The notes beneath the pieces are model-generated. The model ran no database searches, had not been told where the DNA came from, and saw nothing but the letters and a program-made list of their open reading frames with translations. A DNA stretch of 64,000 nt from Daphnia pulex. Lineage: Eukaryota; Arthropoda; Branchiopoda; Diplostraca; Daphniidae. Below are positions 24,601 through 37,687 of this stretch, one piece after another. The stretch lies in assembly GCF_021134715.1 (NCBI RefSeq), contig NC_060017.1, positions 3,534,001 through 3,598,000 on the forward strand, in the 5' to 3' direction. A program made the translations under genes and the position numbers. Within the stretch, counting starts at the first letter, position 1, and every line of letters begins with the position of its first letter.

Positions 24601-27600
24601 TAAAATATTTACCGGGTTTCCATACTTGCGAAAGCAGTACAGTAAAAGTATTGCCACAAACTCGTCCATATACTGCCGTGTAATATATAGGCGGTACTAC
24701 CTTATTTCCCAAAAGGGGGAGGAAATAATAGACAGGAGACGTCCGGATGAAGCTCGTCTCGTTTCCAGCCCCAGTGTGGGAAGAAGAACACGTGTCTGTC
24801 TCTGCTGCTCTGATAGAGCGAGAGGTGATACTCTCTCTCTCAGTTTTTCTTGTTTTTTTGTTTCCTATACTTCCTTTTTTTATTATTATTATTCTCAGCC
24901 ATTCGGCCTCTTGTGTCGACGAGTTTCTATCCGCTCCGTATGTATACTTGATGGATGACTCGGCAGAAACTCCGGGTTAGGAAAAAAATACACAGATGAG
25001 ATAGTTATAAGAGGCCTCGATATATATACACTTACCCCCCTCGCACTATGTCTAGCGTCATCATCATCACCCTCCGCGAGATGAGCCCAGTCGGCCCATA
25101 GAACACATTCTCGTAATTAATATTGATATTTTCAAAATCGATTCAGCTCTATTATTCGGACCGATATGAAGGTTGGGGTAATAGAGGCGGGCACACCCCA
25201 CCGTTAGTGTTGTCACGGGCTGGTGGTGGTGGTGAGGAGGGGGGGGGTGAAGGGGTTCGGTTATGAAAAAGGGCAGAAATTCCCGACTCTACCATCTATC
25301 GGGTTCGGCGGACTCGATGATTCCAGCACAAATGCCGCTATAGTCCCGCTATATGGAACTTGTGGGTTCAACAAAAGAGCTTATTGCCGGCGCATACCAC
25401 AAACGGCACACACGTTAACCGGCCGGCCGATGGTCATCAACATGCCGATCCTGCAACAGCAAAAGGAGCGGAGGAGCCTTTTTTTTTTCTTTTCCTGCAT
25501 CGGCCGCGCGGGCAATGGGACGTATAATAGGCGTGGAATCCATTGCGACGCGTGATGCTTTGGTGCGCGGATTTCTAATCTGTGGTTCATTTATTATCCA
25601 GGAGGAGGGTGCGGAATGAGACGAATGAGAGCGTCGTCACCTATTCACGAGCGTCGTCCAGACACATAGCCGCCCACCGCGGGTTCGATGCTCCTGTTCG
25701 TACGGTGGATGGAGCGAGGGGTTGAATTCAGGATTTAATATCTATGGGGCTCTCTTTTACCGGGTCATTTATTATAATAAAGCCCAACTGCGCAGTACAT
25801 TTTTGTTTTCTTTTACTTTATTCTGTTGGGGGGGAATAGGACTGAAGAATTCCTCATTTTTCCACGTCGCTCAATCACATCGTAATTTAGACTTTATGGA
25901 GCTTTATGTTGTCCGAGTTCATGAAAGATACTCACAACTATGTGCGCGTTCGTCCCACACGTGTGAACGACTCGCCTGGAGAGAATCAGACTGTGTCGTA
26001 AAACAATCACAAAACATCCAACAGTGTCATTATTATACTGCACCACCAGAATTGATACGGGGCACAGATTAAAGTTTTTTGAGATTCAATAAAGAAAAAA
26101 TAAGCGCTGGTGGTTCTCTCTCTCTCCGCGTGATGTACTGAATGACCCGTGCAAACAACTATTCGCGTTATCATAAGAAAATCACATATAAAACACATGA
26201 TATTCGAATCCTGCTGATGACGCACGACGACAATGACGCACGAGCGCCTTTTGTTTTATTGAGGCTTTATAATGCTGCTTTCAAATCGCGAACGGATTGT
26301 AGTCTGACCTTTTCACATGCGTTCGAACATGGAATTAAGCTTTCTTTTGATAATCGTGTTGTTGGTTTGCAATGTCCTTTCCCACACGCATTCTTGTATG
26401 TGTTATACAAGTCGGGGCTCATCCGCAATCAACAATTATAGAGCGACTAAATAATCTTGATCATATAAATGCCTGTATCCACAGATTAGATGTAAAATAA
26501 TTTGGTAGACGATAATCAAAAAGCGTGCGGTATTATTCGTGTCTACTTTGAAATTCCCCATTACGTGTATAATATAGACACGCTCTGCTATCCCGAGGCT
26601 TCGAATGAAGCGACTGCAACCAGCATGATGGCCAACCAGGACGTGAAGACCTATTAGGACTTGCTGTGTGTAATACGTCCAGAAAAGGCTATTAGTTACC
26701 GCTTTTTTATATTTTTCGTTAGCGGATTGCGCTGTAGGAAGTTTGGTAGATGCTTACTTTCTCCGGGAGAATCAAGGGAAATAATTCACGGCTGTACATG
26801 CGTATATATATAGATCTAGTCCGTACTAGTCTATAACTAAGTTTCTTGTTTCGTCCGAGATACACGTACACGTTTCCATTCTTCTTATAGTCCGATGTAG
26901 TAGTATATTGCGTAGATGGATTACAAAACATCGTGTTCTCTTTTACTTGCCTTTTACTAGGGGGGCCTCATCTTGTTCTGTTACTCGTCTTTTTAGACCC
27001 CCCTTGGGAAAGTATGTAGGAACGATATGTACTATAGTATATATATATAGAGAAGTCCGGTCTGGTCAGTTGTTCTCTCTGCTTATATCCGTTCTCTTAT
27101 TACAAGTGGAAAGAAAATAGGAACGGAGGGCTTTGCGACCGTGAAAATTCAGTGTCAGGTGTCGAGTGGAGAGAGAACAGCACTTGCGGCTAATTCGATT
27201 AACTGCAATCCTTGGAAGAAAAAAGAAAAAAAAAAAGAAACTTCCGAGTTTATGATATCTACACAGGAGAGCAAGGAAATGGCGCAAGAAATTCTAGCGC
27301 AGGATATAATGACTGGATGGCGCTTGTAATTTCCGGCTCGTCTCTCTCAACACACCCCCGGTGGTGTGGTCAGTTCCTTAATCATTTCTGGTTAAATGAT
27401 CCAGCGCAGCAGCAGCAGCACTACATATAAATGATTGCATCCACAGCTGATTACTGCTGCTGTGGGGAACATCGGTGTCATATTCGATACATTCTCCCCC
27501 GAAAAAGAATAGAATAAAAGAAAACGGATTTTATAACAGGATTTACAGCTATGTAACACGTATTACATGTAAGTTCAGGATTGCTCCTGCTGCCATCCCA

Positions 27601-30065
27601 TCACCAGTACAGTGTATGTGTGTGCCCAGCACTCTTTGCTTGATATTTGCCTTTGTCCGCAAAATGGATTTGACACACACTGTCTGGAGAGTTCCTGGGC
27701 TTAGACACACACTTATACTATATACAGACCAGCACATGTATAGCTCTCGGTTGTTAGCTGGCCATTTCGATATTAGATAAAGCGTTAAGAATAGCAGCTA
27801 CTGCGGTAACCCGACTCTTTTTTGCGCGCTAAAGGCTGTGCGGTGGTACATATACACACATGTGTCTCTTATAATGCGTGGAGAGATAACTGGATTGATG
27901 CTGGGGGCCTAGCGGAGCCGAGCCTATGTAGTGCTCCTATTTCTGTATATAGAGTTGCGTGTGCTTCACTCCACAGATTATATCGAGCCTATCAAAATAT
28001 AGAGGGCCATCCAGATAAATGGGATAAGGTACATATAGTAGAGAAAATAGAGGCGAGAGAAAGAATCAAACTACTTTCTTCTCGGGTGTGCGGATGTACT
28101 GGAGGATCTTTGCTGGAGCCAACACAAAAAGGCCCGAGCGGTGCCGAGTGTGCTAATGCGATTGTGGGTGGAAAAAGGGGGGGGACCAGTCAAGTACACA
28201 CACTCGTCTGTACACTGCGTCTGTAGTTTAGACATGAACGGGGAGGGAACCTGCAAGAGAGAAAGAAAAGACGTGAGCTGGGGGGCCCCTGCAGGTTATG
28301 TGATTTGCTCCTCTGAGCTTCTATTCCGGCCATCTCTTGTATATTTTCTCTGCGCTACTTTTTATAAAGCAAAAACAAGACATTCTCCCGCGGGAATCCT
28401 CGGGGAAGGAAGAAGAAGAAAAGGACGGACTGACTGCTGACTCTTTCCAGAGGTTCCTTCTACAGTTTCCCGATACAGTTTCCACCGATTCGGGTTGCCT
28501 ACTGCTGGGACCTTCTGCTCCGGCTGCCCTCGACAACATTGGGCCCGACAGCTGCCAGCCAAAAAGCTCACTTCTTGTTTGACAGCATTCCCTTTTTCTA
28601 TCCTTTTCTTTATCCACAAACACACACGAGTCGGCATCGAACGCGCGTTCGTTCCATTACACAACAAACGCAATATGACGAGAGTGAAGGGTTTCCTTTT
28701 TCTATAACTTACAATAAGAACAGAAAAACCTCCGACGGCATGTCATTCGGATGTCGAACGTTTCTTCCCCCCTTTTTTTGATGATAATAATCTTCCAAAC
28801 GTCTCGACGTGATCTTTTCTCTTTTGTCAACTTATGGAATCCCGCGACTGACAGCCTTTTTCTACATATACAATCACGTGAGGCCTTTTGTGGAATGCCG
28901 TCTGCTGATGGCCAGCTGCACTAAGTCGGCAATGAAAAAATAAGAAAATCTTTTCTTTCTTATATCTCGGGATAATGTCGACTGCTATAGAGAGGACGAC
29001 ATGCGGAGAATCTCCATCAGTTCATCCATCGGATGTCGTCTAATAATATGAGATCGCCACTATAATAATTCTCAGGCGCCGTGGAGAGAGACAGAGTGAA
29101 GCACGCGACACATATCCAACATGTCACTGTAGTGTATAGCTCATGCTGTCCAGTCCTCCCCCCTTCATCCCTTGCGGGACCATCTGTAGCATCGGTTTAT
29201 ATATCTATGCAATCTCGATATCACATGGACATTAGCGCAGATATCGCTCTGATTCCCCATGAGAGATTTTTCTCTGGCCCGCTCTGTCCTTTTTATTTAT
29301 TTTTTTTACTTCGCAGCAGGAACAACCGGCCGTCCGATTTCTTTTGCCCTTAACGGACAAGTTACATCGTCATCCCTCCCCCTGTTTTTTTTTTGCCCGA
29401 CTGTTTTCGGGACGCATCAATTATGCATGGCGCAGTCTACCAAGTGTTGCCATCCGAGGGCTTGGTGCGTTTGGGTGCATACAGCGGAATTGTTAATAGC
29501 AGACAATCAGTCATTGTCATTGTCGTCGCCCTTGCCAATGGCCCTTAACGACTGGCTGCTAATCGTCGCTTTTATTCCCGCGCTGTGTCCCCATCGCACA
29601 GATAGGCACTAACACCACACGGCGTCTCTATATGTGCTATAGAGTTCATATACTAGGCCTGTGTGTGGATAGCGCTGTGATTCTCGACAATGATCCTAGC
29701 TTGAAAATCTAAATGAATAATTATCTCCGACTTTTTCACATTCAAAGAGTAGCGTGTATTTTTCAAATATTTTGATGGGGGGGTTGTTTTTAGCGCCGTA
29801 ATTAAAGAAGGCTTCTGACCAAGAACGGAATGCATTAACACCAAGTATACAAACATTTACAGATAATTTAGACTTGTGGGTTTTGGATTTGGCTGGGTTC
29901 GGAACAAATAAAAACCAACAATTAACTTTGATTTTTAAAAAAGAAAGAAAGAAAAAGGAAACAATAAAAATTTCGACAAATAGGAAATAAATGCAAAAAG
30001 ACACACTGGAACAAACAACTGGAGGAATAATTGATAACGTCAGTATACATATATATACAATTAAA
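18630..30065. other. ~11 kb without recognisable genes, between the BCAR3-like and first Senseless-type genes
   Basis: No open frame here shows a domain, a conserved motif or a splice-consistent chain of exons. The region holds a purine-rich run at about 21930-21975, A/T tracts, short TATATA stretches, CT runs (23715-23735, 24830-24845) and several CAGCTG E-boxes (one near 22910). It probably contains the BCAR3-like promoter at its left end and 3' regulatory sequence of the zinc-finger gene, but nothing specific can be assigned. Confidence 0.5.
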
Positions 30066-30071
30066 TTTATT
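30066..30071 (-). terminator. candidate poly(A) signal of the first Senseless-type gene
   Basis: AATAAA on the minus strand lies about 440 bases after the stop codon at 30509. Other A/T-rich candidates lie near 30171, so the 3' end is not certain. Confidence 0.35.
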
Positions 30072-30508
30072 TATATGTTCATATGGAGGAAATAAAAAAA
30101 AACAAAAAGTCTGAAATGACCAAATTGTTTGACGACTAAAAAATTAAAAAAGAAGCCAGAACATTCGGGTTTTTTTTATTAACTCGGAGAATCCAATTTG
30201 GTTTAACTACTTGTGGTGCGACGAAAGTCTACAGAGGAGGTGATATTCAGCCGATTATTAGACGTGAGAAAAAAGAGAGAAGAATGTGGGAGCAATATCT
30301 TCACACCCCGGAACAACAGACACACACACAAGTTATTATTATACACGATGACTTGTTTATCGGCTAGCACAAATATAATTAACTAGGAATTGCGGTTGTT
30401 TCTCCGCAATCATCATCATCACCAAAAACAAGCAAACCAATACACACACGTATACATCAATGGGGGGAAAAAACGGGAATCTAGAGAACGACGGGGGAGA
30501 AAAAAAAG

Positions 30509-33500
30509 TTAAGCCGATTGGTTCACTGGTAGCATGTGATGCTTGGCCATGAAATCCTGATGCTGGCCAATGAATGCCGGATGATTAGCGAGGAAATTGG
30601 GCAGTCCGGCGGCCGCTGCGGCCGCTGCTGCTGCGGCAGCGGCCATCTTGACTTCGTTAGTGCTGTTGATGAGTGCTCGCAAGTGATCCTTGTTGGGCGA
30701 CGAGTGGAAACTGTTGAAATGCGCCAAGGCGGCTGCCACGACCGAGGCGGAAGGCGTCGACGCCGGATGAGGATGCTGATGTCGGTCGGAATGATTTGGC
30801 TGCTGGTGGATTCCGGCGGAGGTGGATGCCGTCGTGGTGGTCACAGAGGCCGCCGATGTGGCGGTAGTCACGACCATCGACGTCGACGCGTTGTTGGACG
30901 TCGCCGTCGTTTGCTGCTGGGTCGTCGTCGCTGTGGCTACCGTCGTTGGTGGGTAGAGCTCGGCGTGTTGGCTTTCGCGGTGCCGCCGCAGGTCAACTTT
31001 GCGCTGGAATGCCCGGCCGCAGTGGTCGCAGGCGAACGGCTTGTAGCCGGTGTGCTTGCGCGAGTGGGTGATCAAGTTGGACGATTGGCTAAAGGCTTTC
31101 CCGCAGACTGCGCATTTGTGCGGCTTTTCACCTGCAGCGCAACCCGATCGAAAGTGAACAAACGCTAGAAATTTGGCTCTAAACGTATTCATAGAATCAC
31201 ATTTTTCTATTGACCGCAGGAAAGAAAGCCGCGCAAGGATAAAGGGCGGACTTGATTGGTCCGATTAGCAAGATCGAGTGTATAAACATCTAGTATACCC
31301 GCAGCTGGACGAATAACGAAAATCGTGTCGCATGACTATATATTTTTAGAATAGGTTATACGATCCCGGTTAGGAGAGTTTTCACTTGGTTTTCGTTATC
31401 GTAACGGTGTCGAGTCTCTTTTCTCTATTTAATGTCCTTAAATGGAAACTATGCATTTCGTCTACACTATATTGACTGCTGTATTTGAAACAAAGAGAAA
31501 AGAAGAAGGGAGAGAGAGTATAAACGATTGGCTCAACCGCAATCATTGGCGACAATTGAAGTCCGTGCCATATACCCGGCGCGTTGCTGTCCCGCGTCGT
31601 AAAAATCAATCGACGGACCCCCCACCGACGCTCCACTTTGCTCTTTTCTCTCTTATTAACGAAACTCTTATATAATGTAAGCGCATCGGGCTAGCTGTAT
31701 AGGCGCTATGGCAACTGCTGATGCTCCTACACGCAGTATGGATACATATACAAGAAGGAGGCCATAACGCAATTACGTTGCCAGCCAATAAGGAAAAGAT
31801 CAAAGCCAATCAATGTGGGAGAAGGCATAAGGCCCTCCCAACAAGAGCCAACCTGCTAAGTGCTAACTGCGTGTATACACACGAACTTTTCAGGTTGCCA
31901 GCACGAAAATTGGTCCGATCTTCCTTGTCTTCCCATCGACGCCGGTCCAGGCCTTGTGTGTTGTGATTCCATTTACAGGGGGAGTAAAAAGGGGGGGGGA
32001 GGGGAAGCCGAGGTACGTATACTACCGGGGAAATCAGTTAGAATAACCACGAAGGGTGATGGTTCGGGTTGGAGGACCTCTACACTGCTCTCAGGGATCT
32101 TTATAATTGGGTTAACTTTTTCGGCTGGGAAGCTGGGAGACCTTTATCTTCCCCTGCGTGCTGCTGCAGCACACGGGTGCGTGTCGAGGCCTCGACGGAA
32201 ATAATATTTGCGCTTCTGGTAGCCTACATATAGGAAGAAAAAGTGGTGGGCGAACAACGTAACGGGCTGCGCTGAAAGTCAGGGCGAATGTCGAGTGTTT
32301 GTCAACTCTTCAGATTGTCTCCCACATTTCCCTTACACACTATGTAAGCCACTGTGGACCCAACTCTTAATTCTATTTTATTTCTTTTCCCCTTTGGCGG
32401 TAATCCCGCATCAAGTTTGAATGCAGTAAAAGCTTAGAGATTTCAGGGATTTGTGAAGGGGGAAAAATAAGAAAAGAAAAACATACCTGTGTGGATGTAG
32501 GTGTGTTTTTTCATGTCGGATTTCTGGTGGAACCTTTTGCCGCAGTACTGGCAAGGATACGGCCGGGTGTCCGAGTGGATCAGCAGGTGAGTCGACAGCG
32601 TCGACGACCGCTTGAACGTCTTGCCGCATTGTCGGCATTCGAACACTTTTTCCGTGTTGTGCAGCGACCTAATTTATGGCGTGAAAATAATAAAAGAAAA
32701 AAAAAAATAAGAAAACGACCGTTTTTTTTAAACATTTCAAAAATTTAACAACCGACTGGATTATTCAAGCAAAACACTATCATTAGATATACTACTCTTA
32801 TAACATTTTTTTTGGGGAAAAAAAGGTCTATATTTTAAGACTCGTCATGCGCAGCGTGTTCATGAAATCTTTTCACAAAAGTCGTTGTGAAATTCCAGAC
32901 ATCAAACTTGAATCAAAACGTCCAAACCGCTGTGCCGAAATTGGTAGCTACAACTCGGTTGGCGCGATTACGTGAAATATTTGAATCGAATGACACAACA
33001 CGCCGCCTTGCATAATGATCTGATGATTTGATTGTGAGCAGACTGACCGGCTACAAAATACGGACCGATGCTGATTGAGGCTGATCTCGTGGCCGAACGT
33101 CTTGTTGCAAACGTCGCAAGCGAACGGCCTCTTGCCGTTGTGCGAGCGGCGGGCGTGAACTTCCAGGCCGTGCGGAGTGGAGAACATTTTCTCGCACTTG
33201 ACGCAGGAGAAATCGGCCGAGCTGCCGCCGCTACTTCCGTTGCCGCCGGCCGATCCGCCGCCTCCACGGTGGTGGTGGAAACACTCCAGCGGATACGGAT
33301 GTTGATTCTGGTGGTGCGGATTGTTGCTGGTCGGTTGCGGGAGCCGACGAGAGTTGAAAAGAGGATCGCTCGACTGCTGATGTTGCGGCGGTTGTTGTCC
33401 CGCCGGCGGAGCCATTCCGAGACCGAATGGAAGAAAATTCGACCCTCCAGATGAGATGGAACCGAACGGATTTTTGGACGCCAAATCCGGTGGCAGGAAC

Positions 33501-34085
33501 GAGCCGTAGCTGAGGAGGGAGAGTCGCCTGGACAGTGCGTCGTTCATCCGCCGGCTGAAGGATGAAACGTCGTTCATGTTGTTCAAATTCTTTGGATTGC
33601 CGGAAGATTCGCCAATGATGACCACCTCGTTTCTCGATGGCTGTCGATAGTTGACGGATTCGCTCAACAGCGAACGGACGCTAAAATTCCGCGTAGGCGA
33701 CGACTTGGAAGCGGCGGAAGGAGGTGGGCTGGCGGCTGGCGGCGGCGGAGTATCCGACGTATCCAGGGCGATGGGCCTCCATAATGTGGCCGTTTTGATC
33801 ACTGGAGGCGCGGCCGAAGGTGCCTCTTTATCTAGAAGTCGATCCATCCCGAAAAGTTGGTGCGGAATAATCGTGTCTAATAAAACAATCACCGAAATGT
33901 TGATTTGAATTTCCAATTGATTGACACACACACACACACGCAAACCAAAAAATGTTGAATTCGAACTTATTACCTCGAGTCGTCGATTGATGCGATTCCG
34001 ACGAGAGGGGACGTTCGTCTGTCATCGCAGCCGTTGGTGATGAACAAAGATTGAAATGAATCTGAACGTTAGGGCGAACAATCAT
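30509..34085 (-). CDS. sens: Gfi-1/Senseless-family transcription factor with six C2H2 zinc fingers (paralogue A)
   Basis: Four coding exons: 34085-33974, 33876-33066, 32668-32487, 31131-30509; GT-AG and in phase; 575 residues. Starting instead at the in-frame ATG at 34025 gives 555. Six C2H2 fingers lie at about 260-425. They show the family signatures: [10 protein letters not shown] in finger 1, K-T-F-G-H in finger 2, [10 protein letters not shown] in finger 3, H-Q-K-S-D-M-K-K-H in finger 4, [10 protein letters not shown] in finger 5 and [10 protein letters not shown] in finger 6. An Eh1-like FSVRSLL at 102-108 may recruit Groucho. The N-terminal SNAG motif of vertebrate Gfi-1 is absent. 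The tail is Ser/Thr/His-rich with a polyalanine run. In insects Senseless acts downstream of proneural proteins in sensory precursors. Which of sens or sens-2 this matches is undecided. Confidence 0.92.
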
Positions 34086-35015
34086 TTCAGTTTGTACCCG
34101 GAGTGGGCAGCCTTTTGACCCTGCGAGAGCCAACGATAAAAATATTTTCAAAAAAAAAAAACCATCGGAACGACACAAACAAAAGCTAGGGAAAACACGA
34201 GACGATAGGAGAGATTCGAACTTTGTGATCATCAAGGCCCTTTTTCCCCCACCCGATGGGATCTTAAAATGACTGCGCTTATTTAGTAATCTCGACTCGG
34301 CTCACAGAGTCCAATTTCGGTATCAACACGTTCATTCAGCTCGGCAGATTTCTGGGGTTTAGGTTAGATTATCCTATACCCGAATTACGTCATCAGTCAT
34401 TCCAAATACCTTTTTCTTTCTCTCCTAATAAACGTGACCGACTGCTTTTGTTGTTCAGATAAGAATTTTCACACGCACACACGCGATTGGGGAGGTTAGA
34501 TCAGCTGATGTGGTTAAAACGGGTGATGGTGTCACCAAACAAAGTCCCCAAAAAAAAAAAAAGATTACGCTCGGCCTCGTCCGTAAATCAAAAGAGCTCA
34601 TGTCGTTCACTGGTTAAATAGCCAACGGACTTGTGTTCGCTCCTGTAATCAGGGGAACGGCAAACAAAAAATCTGACGGCCTCAAAATGTAGGTATTTAT
34701 ATACGTCCTCCGTGTGTTTCATCGGAGGCGAAATCTATAGCCTACTACCCACACGATTGAGCTTGTTTTCTATATACGTTCTTATCGCATTGTCAACACA
34801 CGTGTCGAATGATTTCTTCTCTACTGCGGCATTCGGAAGATTGTGTCCATTTCGAAGACAAGATTATAAAATCACGCGTTCTACCTCCTATTATACACCC
34901 GTCAAAACTGGACGTCATGAGATCCAGAATAATCTTTCAGCTTTACCAAATAAAAATGAAACTGCGCATCGTACCAAATGAACTTGTTATGTATTTGCGT
35001 TTGATTCTTTTTTAC

Positions 35016-35330
35016 CTTTGGTCGAGCAGACGATGACGGCTATCAAAGTGGGCGTTGTGCGTGATGGATGGGGGAGAGAGTCGTGAACTGCGGTTGTCGA
35101 TCGGATGAACTTGAACGTCAGACTGAGCCGGCGTTCGTGAGCGGAGGACGAAGAAAAGTGCGAGGGATCACACAAAAAAATAAAACACTTGGCTGGGGCT
35201 GGACGGGAACTGCTATCCGGCAATGCGGATAAAAAGAGAGAGAGAGAGAGATTGAAAAGTCGACGGATTTGCGCTCGGCACTGGCAACTGAAGAAGCAAA
35301 ACGGAAGCTCGGAAGAGGGAGGAGAGATTG
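35016..35330 (-). other. probable non-coding 5'UTR exon of Senseless paralogue A
   Basis: Between the candidate TATA box at 35357 and a donor (CAAAG|GTAAAA at 35015) lies about 315 bases of minus-strand sequence without a single ATG, as expected of a leader. The matching acceptor is at 34121 (CTCTCGCAG), giving an intron of about 895 bases and a second exon at 34120-33974 that carries the start codon. An Inr-like GTCAATC sits near 35330. Confidence 0.45.
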
Positions 35331-35356
35331 ACGGATGCCACCCCAGTCCTTGTACA

Positions 35357-35364
35357 CTATATAG
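35357..35364 (-). promoter_or_regulatory. candidate TATA box of Senseless paralogue A
   Basis: CTATATAG, itself a palindrome, lies about 27 bases upstream of an Inr-like GTCAATC and of an ATG-free leader that ends in a good donor. The spacing fits a TATA-driven start near 35330 on the minus strand. Confidence 0.4.
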
Positions 35365-37687
35365 ACGGGAGTGAGATGGGATCTCTCTCCTTCTTCCCTT
35401 TATTGAGGTGGTGGGTGGGTGCGAGCGTAATCAAGTCAGAGAGGATCAGACTTTTGGCTGACTCCCCCCTCGCAGTTCGATCCACTTGACTATGGAGATG
35501 CACGGAGAGAAAGAACGAGAGAGTCTTGATCGTTCTTGTCTCGACTCGGTGCTGCGGACGCACAAGCGCTGGCGCAGTACATCACGGTGGATGCTGGATA
35601 GCGAAAGCGCCGTTCAAAGGATGAAAAGAAGGTGGGCGATCCGGAGATGAAACTGCGAAACCCGGCCATCATCCGTCGCCGACATTTTCCCTTGTGTCGA
35701 CCGAAACAAAAGCGGGAGCCGAGCTGCGATTGGATGAGCCGGAGGAAAGCGAGCGGATCTGGTTGGTGGACTGCCCGTGATTGTTGCCCACCCTCTCCTA
35801 CCTCTTCCACCCTACACATTATGGGGCCGCACCCGCCCTCTATTCTCCCACGTCGGCTCGCGTATACTTTCCTCCCTCCCGTATGTGTGCATGTACGCGC
35901 GCACGCGCTTCCAGCCCAGGCCAGCCGGCAGTAGCCACCACCGCCATACCCGATATTTCCAGTTTGCGCTCTCACTTCTTCTTTTCTTCATCCGACATCC
36001 ACCGAGGGACGTCACTCTATTTTTTTTCAAGATCATTTATCTCAATTTACACGGGCTTGTAAAAACAACAACTAAGCAGCTAGAAACCAGCGTAATTAAG
36101 GGATTCTGACCGATCAAAACTGGACTCGACTGGTTTTTCCGTGTACATTGCTCTGCTTTTATTCCCCCCCCCAGTGATATCTATTCAGCCGTTTTTATTT
36201 TTTTTAATTTTATTGCTTGTTTGTTGACGCTCTATTTGACTTGCTTATTCGATACCTTGTCCACAGCAAATTCCCCAGAGATAATACGACTCGAAATCAC
36301 TTTGAACCAAACAAGGCCATAGTTGATCCTAAATACACGGACGCGGACGTCATTCGTGGCTGCAATCTTTCAAACGCGGCGGACTCCAGCAACTGCGGGC
36401 GATGACACGTTCGTTGTATAGCCTGGGCAGGAGAGGCCAGGCATTTAACATGATAAAGCAGAGCGCATTCCATCTGGACGAATGCCGGGGCCGTTATTAT
36501 TATTCAATTCTCTGCTGCCGTGATGCCATATTTATCCCGTTCCACTTGGCAGCAGCATTTGATATGCCTAAAATTGCCCAGCTCTGTCATGACGATGCCA
36601 TGTCTGTTTCATGAATTATGCAAATATAGTATACTCCAACGCACGGGGTGTGGAATTAATTCTCCCCGTGTATATTCCTCGACGAATCGTCTAATTCGAT
36701 TGTTGAGTGTTAAAACTCTGTCGTTTTTGTTTTGTGTTTCTCGTGAACTGATTGGAAAATCGATGGGCGAAGACTTACAACTCTCAGACATTTAACAACA
36801 TCATCGCCTTCCTTTTTTCCCTGTGTCTTTCCTTAAAATTTTTTCCCTTTTTTTCGCTTTATATTATTTTATTTTTTTTTCTGTTTCTTTTTTTCCAGTA
36901 AATTTTGGAAAGAGCGGCTCGGACGACGATCAAGTCCAGCCATTTCCTGCTCCGTTGGAGGACACCCGGTCGGAGCTAAATGACCCGAACCGGCCAGCAA
37001 CGACGACGAGACTCGTTACCTGCACAATCTGCGACCCGTTTTTTTTTTTCTTTTTTCCCCCAACCAAAAAACTCGTTATTCCTATACACATCCAGTTCAA
37101 TGTGCAGAAGAAGAATTGGACTGCGCTGCTGGTTATATACTCTTCAAACGCTTTTCCCGTCCAGTCGGTTTCGCTCCGTTGGCAAAACCAGCCACGAAAG
37201 CAATAAGGTAAACGCAACAGACTAAACTCGCCTAGTTCAAATATTTTTTTTCATTTATTTTCTTCTTCGCTCTCCAGCTGAACCTTTCCAGTTCGTTAAT
37301 GCATTGAAACAAATTAAGGCTTATTTTTTTGTTTGGTTTTGTTAATTCTTTATCGTTCTTTTGAACCCCAGTTAATATTTTAATAGGCAGCTTGGACGCT
37401 TGGCTCTCCGCTTGGATTCGAACGGTGTACGCACGGGCCGTTGATCGGTCGCGTGTTGTGTGTACTCGGGTATCTCTCCAAAACCCGTATTTAGTACTGC
37501 ACAAGTGTGTGATAATTACAGACGCAAATGATGACGTTTTTTCTGTTTGGTTTTACATTGTTTGGCTGAGTTGATTGCGCAGGACATTGATCCTGCCGTT
37601 GTTATATTCCTCTCTGCTCTCTTGTCCTTATTATTATTATAGAAGAAGAAGAACAAGTCCAGCAACAGTGCCCAGCCAATTACAGGA
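35365..37687. other. spacer between Senseless paralogue A and the lysozyme gene
   Basis: No recognised gene. An exon-like stretch at 36899-37206 is flanked by an acceptor (TTTTTTTCCAG) and a donor (AATAAG|GTAAAC), and its first 45 codons in one frame are open and acidic/proline-rich. It could be an upstream exon of the lysozyme transcript or of an unknown gene. An acceptor-like ATTACAG ends two bases before the lysozyme ATG, so that ATG may lie at the start of a second exon. CAGCTG E-boxes occur nearby, for example at 37275-37280. Confidence 0.45.

Noticed and set aside
27822..28226. 134-codon open frame on the plus strand
   Set aside because: No domain, no splice context and no coding-like composition; it sits in repeat-rich intergenic sequence.
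30536..31168. 210-codon plus-strand frame over Senseless paralogue A
   Set aside because: It is antisense to the zinc-finger and Ser/Thr-rich coding exon, with a composition explained by that exon.
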